Source: CAYNDB01 sp964395915
GTDB lineage: Bacteria; Nitrospinota_A; UBA7883; JAJRTC01
NCBI GenBank assembly: GCA_964395915.1
Contig: CAYNDB010000029.1
Location: 1 to 24,195, forward strand
Length of the DNA stretch: 24,195 nucleotides
Direction: 5' to 3'
Part shown: piece by piece, positions 14,248 to 21,951 of the stretch
How the letters are laid out: each line of letters starts with the position of its first letter
Position numbering within the stretch: position 1 is the stretch's first letter
Notes under the pieces: model-generated
Databases searched by the model: none
The model's input: only the letters and a program-made list of their open reading frames with translations
Told to the model about the DNA's origin: nothing
Program-made: the position numbers and the translations under genes

Positions 14248-14360
14248 TATTCGAAAAACCTTTAATGACCTAATACAATAATTAGTAATTAACGGAAATG
14301 ATTCTATTGATATTCATGGAACTATAGAAAAGGAAGTTGAAATCGGCAAACGCCGTGCCG

Positions 14361-15611
14361 CTAATTGTCCGACTTTATCTGTTCGATTGTCTGACGTACC
14401 ATGTCTTCCGCCATGTTCAACGTCAATTCCGTCGCCACGTTTCTCAACATTTCCATAATCTGCGGTTTCATGTCGGAAATGGCGGATTCTATAGCGTTTT
14501 TTATAAGAGGTTCCATTTTCTCATCCGTAATTTTGCCCAGAATCGCGTTGTTAACCGTTTCCTGCAAAACATCGTTGAAAGGCCCGCTTTCCACTTCTTT
14601 TAACACAAGGTCGACCAGTGTTTCCAGCTTGGCGTCGACTTTTTCAAGCGACTCCACCTCTACAGTATCGACAGGCTCGGCAATATAGTCGGCAAAGACG
14701 TCGTCCATATCATCCTCAGGCTCCATTTCCTCCAATTCCGCCAATTCCCTGCGAGTTTCCTCTAGCAGTTTCTCTTCCTGAGGTTCCGCCTCCTGAAGAA
14801 AATTTTCTTCAGGCTCGGCTTTATTATCATTTACCGGGGACACGCCAGCGATAGCGGTATAAACCGATTCGTTTATATCATTAAGGCCAGGATCCTCGGC
14901 CATGCTTTCGGTTTCTATATTGGCTTCCGCCGGATAAACAGGGGATTTGCTATCTTCGAAGTCTTCTTCACTTATCAGGTCTTCAGCGCTTACAACCAAA
15001 GCTTCCTCCCCGGATAATACTTCAACTTCAAACTCATCATCATCGTCTATATCACTTTCCAGAATCTCCTCGGCTTTAAGATCAAGAGTTTCTGTATCGG
15101 GAGTCCCTCCTCCTCCCTCTGTGGAATCGAGAATTTCCGTGTCCTCGATTCCAAGGTCCAAACCTTCCATAATATAGTCCAGCGGAACGTCAAAATCGTC
15201 AAAGGTATCCTCGTCTTTTATCTCACCCTTTTCAATCGGTGGCTGTAAAAGAGCTTTTTTGACCATGTTCACCATTTCTTCAGACCGAAACGGTTTTTCA
15301 AAACGACCGGCCGCGCCAACCTCAACAGACCTTTTATGGTCGAATTCGTCTAACGCGCTGGATAAAAGGAATACGGGAATTGAGGAGATATCGTCACTGT
15401 CTTTTATTTTACGGCAAAGGTCGAAACCGTTCATTTCCGGCATATTAACATCCGCAATAACAATATCCGGCTTAAGCTCGCAGGCCTTTTCGAAGGCGGC
15501 TTTACCATCTCCGGCCACCACCACCTCTATATCCTCGTTCTCGAAAGCAAGCTCAAAGACTTTTTGTATTGTCGCGCTGTCGTCAGCGATCAGCGCTCGC
15601 GCTTTACTCAT
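14361..15611 (-). CDS. Response-regulator receiver protein with acidic linker and helical C-terminus
   Basis: Residues 1-120 form a CheY-like receiver. D10/D11 bind metal, D54 is the phosphoacceptor (IADVNMPEMNGF), S84 is the switch residue and K106 the conserved lysine. Residues about 125-325 are a very acidic, low-complexity linker dominated by Glu and Asp. Residues about 326-416 form a helical, amphipathic C-terminal part with no recognised DNA-binding or enzymatic output domain. Such receivers with acidic tails are common in Deltaproteobacteria and likely act through protein-protein contact. No histidine kinase is adjacent. A perfect TATAAT lies 6 nt before the ATG with no Shine-Dalgarno sequence, so a leaderless mRNA is possible. 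Confidence 0.85.
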   Translation of the reverse strand: MSKARALIADDSATIQKVFELAFENEDIEVVVAGDGKAAFEKACELKPDIVIADVNMPEMNGFDLCRKIKDSDDISSIPVFLLSSALDEFDHKRSVEVGAAGRFEKPFRSEEMVNMVKKALLQPPIEKGEIKDEDTFDDFDVPLDYIMEGLDLGIEDTEILDSTEGGGGTPDTETLDLKAEEILESDIDDDDEFEVEVLSGEEALVVSAEDLISEEDFEDSKSPVYPAEANIETESMAEDPGLNDINESVYTAIAGVSPVNDNKAEPEENFLQEAEPQEEKLLEETRRELAELEEMEPEDDMDDVFADYIAEPVDTVEVESLEKVDAKLETLVDLVLKEVESGPFNDVLQETVNNAILGKITDEKMEPLIKNAIESAISDMKPQIMEMLRNVATELTLNMAEDMVRQTIEQIKSDN

Positions 15612-15617
15612 GTATCT

Positions 15618-15623
15618 ATTATA
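15618..15623 (-). promoter_or_regulatory. -10 element abutting the receiver-gene start codon
   Basis: TATAAT reads on the minus strand at 15623-15618 and is followed by six nucleotides and the ATG at 15611, so the predicted +1 is the A of the ATG. No good -35 is visible at 15-19 nt spacing. Confidence 0.45.
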
Positions 15624-15771
15624 GTATCAAGATGTTAATTTATATTTGGAAAGTATTACTAAAAAACGCCTCACGCCTTATTTATAGATAATTGCAGTCA
15701 AGCTAACATAAGCGCTGAAAAGCTGTCAAACTATCTGTAATTATAAGTATTTTTTAGTCGCGAATTTCGGA

Positions 15772-15866
15772 GGAAGATGAACGTGTCCGGTGGCGCGGCT
15801 GGACTTCAAATCCAGGTGGGGGCTTAATTTGTCCCCGGAGGGTTCGACTCCCTTCATCTTCCGCCA
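15772..15866 (+). tRNA. selC: tRNA-Sec (anticodon UCA)
   Basis: The 95-nt gene folds as a bacterial selenocysteine tRNA. It has an 8-bp acceptor stem GGAAGATG/CATCTTCC (15772-15779 with 15855-15862) and a 5-bp T stem GAGGG/CCCTT (15838-15842 with 15850-15854, one G-U). This is the 8+5 arrangement special to bacterial selC. The T loop is TTCGACT. The anticodon stem CTGGA/TCCAG encloses CTTCAAA, with anticodon TCA at 15806-15808. The long variable arm has a 6-bp stem (15818-15823 with 15831-15836). Discriminator G and an encoded CCA end the gene. It inserts Sec at UGA with SelB; selA, selB and selD are not in the window. Confidence 0.96.
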
Positions 15867-15891
15867 ATTTCAAGGGTTCCTTGCCGTCCCT

Positions 15892-15978
15892 CTATTTTGT
15901 AAAATAATACGCTACGATAAGCCCGATTGTACAACAGGCCACAACAATTGACACAATCCATATATCTGTTGTTTCCAT
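15892..15978 (-). CDS. 28-aa single-span membrane microprotein
   Basis: The frame encodes METTDIWIVSIVVACCTIGL followed by IVAYYFTK and a TAG stop. It is one hydrophobic helix (about residues 6-26) with an acidic N-terminus, two adjacent cysteines and a lysine end. AAGGAAA lies about 9 nt before the ATG, one of the better ribosome binding sites in the window. That is the main reason to call it real. It follows mutS2 by 58 nt on the same strand and converges on selC, 25 bp away. I do not recognise the family; it may be a small regulatory or complex-stabilising subunit. Confidence 0.5.
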   Translation of the reverse strand: METTDIWIVSIVVACCTIGLIVAYYFTK

Positions 15979-16036
15979 CAAAAGTTTCCTTCGCATAAAA
16001 ACATCTACTACATAATTCTATCATCTAACCTCCCTG

Positions 16037-18385
16037 TTAGCCTCTTAGAACTACAACTGTCACCCCGTCTCCACCCATATTAAGCTCCTCTGTGGCAAAG
16101 CTTTCCACATATGGCGAATTTACCAGATATTCTCGCACAGCGGAGCGGAGCGTTCCTGTTCCCTTGCCATGAATTATTCGGATTTGTTCAACATCGCTTT
16201 TAATCGCGTCATCCAAAAACTTTACGAGCCGCTCAATACCTTCTTCAACCCGAACACCACGAATATCAAGATTGAGGTTTTCATCTTGATGTTTTTTTTG
16301 TCCTTTTTGGGCGAACATATACGCTGCCGAAACGTTTTTCGAACGATCGGCGCCCTTTTTTACCCCGACAACATCATCTACATTAGCCGTAACACGCATA
16401 GAGCCAAAAGCCACTTCCACTCTCCCATCCGCCGGATTAGACTCAAGCCTGCCGCTTCTTTCAAGCGAAACGACATAGACTTCATCACCCGCTTTCAGCT
16501 CATTTTTTGCAATTCTTCCTTTAGGAGCCGCCGCCCAACGTGTTTCATTCGCCATTTTCTCCACTTCTTCGCGGATAACCTTAAGAGCCGCTTTATCTTT
16601 GGAGGAGGCTTGAGCTTTTTCCACCATTTCGGATATGGCTCTTCTTGCGTTCGCCAAATCTGTGGCAAGTTTGCGTTTCACGGTTTTACCCAGTTCTTTT
16701 TCGCGTTCGACAATTCTGTCATGAGCAAGCCGTGTTTCTTCTTCCAGTCGTTTTACCTCCGCGATAGTTTTCCCGGCTTCCATGCGATCTCTTTCAATCC
16801 GTATTTTCTGGTCCCGCAATTCATTTAACGCGGTTTCAATCCGTTCGTCCCCGCCGGTAAGACGGCTTTGCGCGGAAGTGATTATACTTTTTTCAAGCCC
16901 CAGCCTTTCGGCAACGGCCAGCGCCGAGGAAGAGCCGGGCGCGCCATCCACTATCCTGTAGGTTGGCCTCGCCGCAAGATCGTCAAACTCCATCGACACG
17001 TTATGATAATAAGGTTGCGATTGGGCCAGGATCTTGAGATCGCCATAATGAGTCGTGACTATTACATCAGCTCCGGCTAAGACCAAATAGTCCAGCGTCG
17101 CCACCGCAAGCGCGCTCCCTTCTTTTGGATCGGTGCTGACCATAAGCTCGTCGACCAATACAAGCGAGCCATAACCCGCATTCCTCGTAATCTCGTTAAT
17201 CGCCTTAATGTGAGCTGAAAATGTGGAAAGATCGTCGGTTATGGACTGACTGTCACCGATATCCGCATATATATGTTTGTAAAACGGAAAGCGCGACCCC
17301 TCTTCGGCGGTGATAAACAGCCCCATCCGCGCCATGATGGAAAGCAGTCCTACAGTTTTCAGAGATACGGTTTTGCCCCCGGCGTTCGGCCCGGAAATGA
17401 CCAGAGCCTTCGCCCCCTGCCGGATGGATATGTTGTTTCGCACAACCTTTTTGCCTTCAAGAAGCATCAGCGGGTTCGCGACGTTTTTCAGGTCCACTCT
17501 TTCCCCAAAAACAGGACGGGAACATGAAAGATCCATCGCAAGCCTTGCTTTAGACGCTATAACATCCAGCCGGGTAATTGAATCGTGTATCAACTCAATG
17601 ATCTCCGTCTCTTCGACAATCATCATCGTTATGTCATGCAGGAGTCTTTTTATCTCGTGGTCAAGCTCCATCTCCGCCGTTTTAAGCCTGTTGTTCATCT
17701 CCACGAGAGCTTTAGGCTCTATAAAAAATGTCTGGCCGGAATTGGAGGAATCGTGGACAATCCCATCGATGTGGGATTTATGTTCCGCCCTGATCGGCAA
17801 TACGAACCTGTCCTCTCTTAAAGTGACGTATTCGTCCTGCAACATCGGGGATATCCCCTTGTCTTTCAAAAGGTTTTGCGCTTTCTCGCCGATAGCGTGT
17901 TTCAGCGACCGCGCCGCCTTGTAAAGCCTTTCGATTTCGGGCGTGGCGTCGGAGCGGACGCTTCCTTCCTCGTCTATCGCCTCGTCGATAAGGTCTGCAA
18001 GGCCATGGACCGATGGCAGTGGAACTGATAGAGGGTGATCTTCTCCCACCTCCTCTATGCTGAAAAGGTTATGCAGATTCTCAGAGTTTCGAAGCAACGG
18101 TGTAAAAGCTCTGATCTCCGCTCCTGTAAGGGCCTGATATTTCCTCGCTTTCACCAGAAGACCAAGCGGGTTTTCGCATGGCTCTATATCAAAATCAGGG
18201 CGAGCGCTCATAAGCTCAATCATCGCGGCGGTTATATCAAGCGCGCGCTCGGCCTCTTCGAGCGTAGCCAAAGGTTTGATATCGCCTATCGCGATTTTTC
18301 CCGCCGCCGTATTTGCGCGAGCGGTTAGCTCCGAAACAACTTTATCAAGCCCCAGCGCTTCGTAAGTGCGGACAATATCAGGCAT
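16037..18385 (-). CDS. mutS2: Endonuclease MutS2
   Basis: MutS2 is a MutS-like ATPase with a nuclease tail, linked to suppression of recombination and, in Bacillus, to rescue of collided ribosomes. With the ATG at 18385 it has 782 aa, the usual size. The region around 186-223 has YVTLREDRFVLP and SSNSGQTFFIEP. Walker A is GPNAGGKT (332-339) and Walker B is LVLVDEL (408-414). A long coiled coil follows (about 520-630), then a C-terminal Smr domain with LDIRG and HGKGTG. A GTG at 18415 is in frame, but the ATG overlaps the upstream stop (ATGCCTGA) and fits the family N-terminus MPDIVRTYEALGLDKV. The D-loop reads MVSTDP where GTDP is usual. Confidence 0.94.
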   Translation of the reverse strand: MPDIVRTYEALGLDKVVSELTARANTAAGKIAIGDIKPLATLEEAERALDITAAMIELMSARPDFDIEPCENPLGLLVKARKYQALTGAEIRAFTPLLRNSENLHNLFSIEEVGEDHPLSVPLPSVHGLADLIDEAIDEEGSVRSDATPEIERLYKAARSLKHAIGEKAQNLLKDKGISPMLQDEYVTLREDRFVLPIRAEHKSHIDGIVHDSSNSGQTFFIEPKALVEMNNRLKTAEMELDHEIKRLLHDITMMIVEETEIIELIHDSITRLDVIASKARLAMDLSCSRPVFGERVDLKNVANPLMLLEGKKVVRNNISIRQGAKALVISGPNAGGKTVSLKTVGLLSIMARMGLFITAEEGSRFPFYKHIYADIGDSQSITDDLSTFSAHIKAINEITRNAGYGSLVLVDELMVSTDPKEGSALAVATLDYLVLAGADVIVTTHYGDLKILAQSQPYYHNVSMEFDDLAARPTYRIVDGAPGSSSALAVAERLGLEKSIITSAQSRLTGGDERIETALNELRDQKIRIERDRMEAGKTIAEVKRLEEETRLAHDRIVEREKELGKTVKRKLATDLANARRAISEMVEKAQASSKDKAALKVIREEVEKMANETRWAAAPKGRIAKNELKAGDEVYVVSLERSGRLESNPADGRVEVAFGSMRVTANVDDVVGVKKGADRSKNVSAAYMFAQKGQKKHQDENLNLDIRGVRVEEGIERLVKFLDDAIKSDVEQIRIIHGKGTGTLRSAVREYLVNSPYVESFATEELNMGGDGVTVVVLRG

Positions 18386-18563
18386 CTTCGTCGCTCTGCT
18401 CTCTATCTTTTTCACGGGTTGCCTTTCTAGTCTCCATTCTTTTACGCAAGGCTTCTTCTCTTTGCCTGTTCTCCCCCCAGGTAAACCAGTTTATCCACCT
18501 GGTCAGAAGCGCCGCCCCGATGATTCCGACAACCAATATTATCGGTATTACGTACTGTTCCAT
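18378..18563 (-). CDS. Small membrane protein upstream of mutS2 (61 aa)
   Basis: The protein has one hydrophobic N-terminal helix (about residues 4-23) and then a highly charged, Arg/Glu/Lys-rich helix (about 30-61). This suggests a membrane-anchored protein with a cytoplasmic coil. An in-frame TTG lies 6 nt further up; I chose the ATG at 18563, with AAGG about 10 nt upstream. Its stop overlaps the mutS2 ATG by 8 nt and it starts 19 nt after the PLP decarboxylase stop, so it belongs to that operon. I do not recognise the family. Confidence 0.75.
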   Translation of the reverse strand: MEQYVIPIILVVGIIGAALLTRWINWFTWGENRQREEALRKRMETRKATREKDREQSDEDA

Positions 18564-18582
18564 ATCCAAATGACCTTCTAAT

Positions 18583-19872
18583 TTATATACGCCTGCATAT
18601 CCCGCTCTCCGGCCTCTTTGGCTCCCTTATGAGATACAGCTTTCCATTATCCACCATAGCCTCAGCCGGCGTAGGATGAGATAGAAAATAGACCATCCCC
18701 GCTGTATAACCGTATGCGCCAGAATTAAATACGCCTATAAGATCGCCAATTTCAGGCTTCGGCAGTTTCAACTCGCGGGAAAACTGGTCGGAAGAAGCGC
18801 ACAACGGACCTGCGACCGTGACGTTTGCAGTCTTGCGCCGGTTCATTTTATTCAAGATAGCGGTAGGATAGCTTTTGTTCAACACGATCGGTATCAGCGC
18901 ATGATGGATGCCGCCATCGGTCATAACAAATGTTTTTCCTCTCGATACTTTTATATCGGTTACGGTGGAAATATACACCCCTGAAGGCCCGACGAGGTAT
19001 CTGCCAGGCTCAAGCAGGAACTTTGTATTCCTGCAATATTTCGATTCTTGAACAATATTTTTGATTTTCGCAAATGCCTGACCGAGAGCTTTGACATTCA
19101 GCTCTTGCTCATTTTCCTTGAACGGGATACCCAGTCCTCCGCCAAAGTTTAAAGTCGCAATATCCATCTTTAAACTTTCTGAAAGCTTTACAGCCCATCG
19201 GGCGAATGTGCGATAGGCCGAGGTTAACGTTTTAGCTTCATTAATTTGCGTGCCGGCAAAACAGTGAAAACCCGTTACCTCCACCCGGCTGTCGTTCATC
19301 GCTTTTTCAACCAATGGCCTTATAGCGTCATCGTCTATTCCAAATTTGCGAGGGCCGCCGATCATCACCTCATAGCCGCTATTATCTGTAAAATCAAGAT
19401 TTACACGGAAAGCGATACGGGCGGGGTTTGCATATTCTCTCCCGCTGCTGGCGCCAGATGCGTTAAGTACACGCTCAAGCTCCGTTTCAGACTCTATATT
19501 AATCGACCCTATTTTTTTCTTTACCGCAAGCTCTACCTCTTTTTTAGTTTTACCGGGGCCTGCGAAAATAATTTTATCCGGCTTGAATCCGGCGGAAAGC
19601 GCCAGCCTAAGCTCCGCTTCAGAAGCGACCTCCGCGCCAGCTCCCGCCTGGCAAAAAAGTTTCGCCACAGCTTTGTTCGGGTTGGCCTTGATTGAATAGT
19701 GAACTGACACTCCACCAGGCAATTCCGATTTGAGGCGTCTGTATTGCCTGCGCATGATTGCGGCGTCATATAAATATAAAGGGGAGCCTGTCTTTGACAA
19801 TATATCTTTTACACTTGTCCCGCCGACGGAAAGAGTTCCGTCTTTGACAGAAAACAACTCGATGGGATTCAC
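18583..19872 (-). CDS. Group III PLP-dependent decarboxylase, BtrK/exosortase-associated type (LysA-like)
   Basis: The 429-aa protein has the alanine-racemase-type barrel with the PLP lysine in YSIKANPN (K62), GFHCFAGTQ (201-209), GGGLG (244-248), EPGR (288-291) and GAYGYT (385-390). It belongs to the DAP/ornithine/arginine decarboxylase superfamily. True LysA usually has HIGSQ and a CESGD motif whose Glu helps bind diaminopimelate. Here these read FAGTQ and CASSD (358-362), and TDGGIHHAL (318-326) replaces the LysA version. These variants resemble BtrK and the exosortase-A-associated decarboxylases. Function as LysA is possible but doubtful. The start codon is GTG at 19872 without a clear Shine-Dalgarno sequence. 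It lies 129 nt after the DUF484 gene and leads into the 61-aa protein and mutS2. Confidence 0.82.
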   Translation of the reverse strand: MNPIELFSVKDGTLSVGGTSVKDILSKTGSPLYLYDAAIMRRQYRRLKSELPGGVSVHYSIKANPNKAVAKLFCQAGAGAEVASEAELRLALSAGFKPDKIIFAGPGKTKKEVELAVKKKIGSINIESETELERVLNASGASSGREYANPARIAFRVNLDFTDNSGYEVMIGGPRKFGIDDDAIRPLVEKAMNDSRVEVTGFHCFAGTQINEAKTLTSAYRTFARWAVKLSESLKMDIATLNFGGGLGIPFKENEQELNVKALGQAFAKIKNIVQESKYCRNTKFLLEPGRYLVGPSGVYISTVTDIKVSRGKTFVMTDGGIHHALIPIVLNKSYPTAILNKMNRRKTANVTVAGPLCASSDQFSRELKLPKPEIGDLIGVFNSGAYGYTAGMVYFLSHPTPAEAMVDNGKLYLIREPKRPESGICRRI

Positions 19873-20001
19873 GATGGTATTGCGGCTTTAATTCAACAGG
19901 AATAGATCAGATATTATCTTTAATCAACTTGCCAAACTTATTTATACCCGTTCCGCCGCAGGAAGGCAAAAGCAACTTGACGGCTTGCAAGATAACTTCT
20001 G

Positions 20002-20637
20002 TTATGCGTCTATCTTTGTCCCATTGGCGGCCAAAGCCTCGAAAAGCTCCATTTTCATGCTCAACGACCTAGAGAGACGCTTTAAAAACCTCGGCCCCTG
20101 CCCCTCGTGAAACCTTGCGCCATTTGAACTTCCAAACCCGACCATTCCAGCAAGCCTGTTGCCACAACGCAACGGCATCAAAGCTTCCGACCTGATTTTG
20201 CGGCTCAATCCGTTGGGAAAGAATTCTCCCGCCCCGCTTTTGAGACCGCCGCGAATGACAGGTTCACCCAAACCGCCGAACAACGGAACAAATTTACCAA
20301 GCTTGGTAAAAGTAATATTGTCCGACTCCAGGAAAACGCTATTACCGTTTGACTTATACTCCTCAGGATAATGTTCCCTGAACGATGGATCGAGACACAC
20401 GGTAATAACATCCATGTTAAAAATTCTTCTTCCCTCCGTTAAAAGTGTGTCAAACATCGTCTTTATACTGGTTGAAGCGAATATAAGCTCCTCCATTCCG
20501 TCGATGTTGTCCTGCGACTTTTCATTGTCCGCTGAACAAGAAATTACCATCCGCAGGTTTTTACGCAGAAGAGAGTTATGGTGGCGAAGCTGCGAGTTTG
20601 CTACCTTCACGGCGCGCGCGGTCATATCCTTATGCAT
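20002..20637 (-). CDS. DUF484-family (GAF-like) protein
   Basis: This 211-aa protein has an N-terminal helical/coiled segment (about 8-50) and a GAF-like domain (about 55-205), the layout of DUF484. The stretch SEALMPLRCGNRLAGMVGFGSS (about 150-171) corresponds to the conserved GAF core that ends in a glycine-serine turn. The role is unknown in the whole family. In Gammaproteobacteria the DUF484 gene sits with lysA, dapF and xerC. Here it is 11 nt after ftsZ and upstream of a LysA-like gene, so the link recurs in part. GAGG about 9 nt before the ATG is a good ribosome binding site. Confidence 0.75.
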   Translation of the reverse strand: MHKDMTARAVKVANSQLRHHNSLLRKNLRMVISCSADNEKSQDNIDGMEELIFASTSIKTMFDTLLTEGRRIFNMDVITVCLDPSFREHYPEEYKSNGNSVFLESDNITFTKLGKFVPLFGGLGEPVIRGGLKSGAGEFFPNGLSRKIRSEALMPLRCGNRLAGMVGFGSSNGARFHEGQGPRFLKRLSRSLSMKMELFEALAANGTKIDA

Positions 20638-20648
20638 TGTTTCCGTCC

Positions 20649-21884
20649 TCAGTCTGCGTGTTTGCGGATGAACGTTGGGATTTCGAGATCGTCATCAAAA
20701 TATGGCTGATCCATTTTGATAGAACGCAAAATTTCTTTCGATCCCATGCTCTCAAGGTTATGATCTGTCCCGGTCTTTGGCAGGCGCTCTGTGATAAGAG
20801 AACGTATTTTTTCCTTATTCATAGAGGCTACCCTGGTTCCGTTTCCGCGCGCATCGTTATCCTGATATACGTCCAGCGCGTTTTTGAAACCTGTCGCGAT
20901 AACGGTGACGCTTACACTTTCACCCATGTTCTCGTCGATAACGGCTCCAAATATGATCTCCGCGTCCGGATCAGCCTCATCGGTGATAAGCGACGCGGCC
21001 TCGTTGGCTTCGTGCAACGAAAAGCTTGGCCCGCCAGTGACGTTTATCAGCAGACCTCGGGCGCCTTCTATGCAAGACTCTTCCAGCAGTGGGCTGTTAA
21101 TCGCGTTGCGCGCCGCCTCAGACGCCCTGTCGTCGCCCGTGCCGATGCCGGCTCCCATAAGCGCCATTCCTTTAGAGCCCATGATCGTCTGCACATCGGC
21201 GAAATCGAGGTTAATAAGTCCTGAAACTGTTATAAGCTCGGAAATACCCTTAACAGCGTTGCACAATACATCGTCCGCCACGGCAAACGCTTTTGACAAC
21301 GGTGTTTTCTTATCCACAAACCCTAGAAGCTGCTGGTTTGGTATTGTAATGACCGTATCAACTGTTTTGCGGAATTCCAGCAAACCCTCATCCGCGTTTC
21401 TCATCCTGCGCCTGCCTTCAAAAGCAAACGGCTTTGTCACCACTCCAACTGTTAAAGCACCAAGCTCCTTTGCGATAGAAGCTATCACCGGAGCGGCTCC
21501 GGTGCCAGTGCCGCCTCCCATACCTGCGGTGACGAACACCATGTCGGAATCTTTCAACATGTCACGCAACGCTTCAGCGTCTTCCTGCGCCGCGGCGTTT
21601 CCAACCTCCGGCTTGCCACCTGCGCCCAAGCCTTTTGTGAGATGTTTACCCATATGCAGCTTTTGTGGAACCGGTGAAGAGCGCAGCGCTTGCGCGTCTG
21701 TGTTGGCCACCATAAACTCCACTCCGCTGATACCCTGTTCCAGCATGGTTCTTACGGCGTTGCCGCCGCCGCCGCCCACTCCGATAACCTTGATCTTGGC
21801 ATCAAAGATCTCTTTGTCCGAACCTTCGGTATAATCGAAAACCACCTGGCCTTCGTCCTGATCCGAGAACACAAAATCTGACAT
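20649..21884 (-). CDS. ftsZ: Cell division protein FtsZ
   Basis: FtsZ is the tubulin-like GTPase that polymerises into the division ring. The 411-aa protein has GVGGGGGNAV (35-44), the GTP signature GGGTGTGAAP (123-132), the T7 synergy loop NLDFADV (225-231) with its catalytic aspartate, and a C-terminal conserved peptide DLEIPTFIRK (about 399-408) that would bind FtsA. A linker of about 70 residues separates core and tail, as usual. GGGAGG lies 6 nt before the ATG, a strong ribosome binding site. It follows ftsA by 67 nt and precedes the DUF484 gene by 11 nt. Confidence 0.98.
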   Translation of the reverse strand: MSDFVFSDQDEGQVVFDYTEGSDKEIFDAKIKVIGVGGGGGNAVRTMLEQGISGVEFMVANTDAQALRSSPVPQKLHMGKHLTKGLGAGGKPEVGNAAAQEDAEALRDMLKDSDMVFVTAGMGGGTGTGAAPVIASIAKELGALTVGVVTKPFAFEGRRRMRNADEGLLEFRKTVDTVITIPNQQLLGFVDKKTPLSKAFAVADDVLCNAVKGISELITVSGLINLDFADVQTIMGSKGMALMGAGIGTGDDRASEAARNAINSPLLEESCIEGARGLLINVTGGPSFSLHEANEAASLITDEADPDAEIIFGAVIDENMGESVSVTVIATGFKNALDVYQDNDARGNGTRVASMNKEKIRSLITERLPKTGTDHNLESMGSKEILRSIKMDQPYFDDDLEIPTFIRKHAD

Positions 21885-21951
21885 GTCATTCCTCCCTATT
21901 TATCTTGAAATTCTAATATCCATAAATCCATATACGTATACGGAGAGCTTT

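Noticed and set aside
13484..14281. 265-codon open frame on the plus strand
   Set aside because: It is antisense to argB, which has all its catalytic motifs; the frame is a codon-bias shadow.
14344..14360. CGGCA/TGCCG hairpin after the receiver gene, considered as terminator
   Set aside because: The stem is 5 bp and the following minus-strand sequence is only loosely T-rich; too weak to call.
19873..20001. Possible riboswitch (for example lysine) ahead of the LysA-like gene
   Set aside because: The 129-nt spacer shows no lysine-riboswitch motifs or terminator/antiterminator pair.
20884..21834. 316-codon open frame on the plus strand
   Set aside because: It is fully antisense to ftsZ, has low-complexity Ser/Pro/Ala-rich content and matches no family; ftsZ explains the region.
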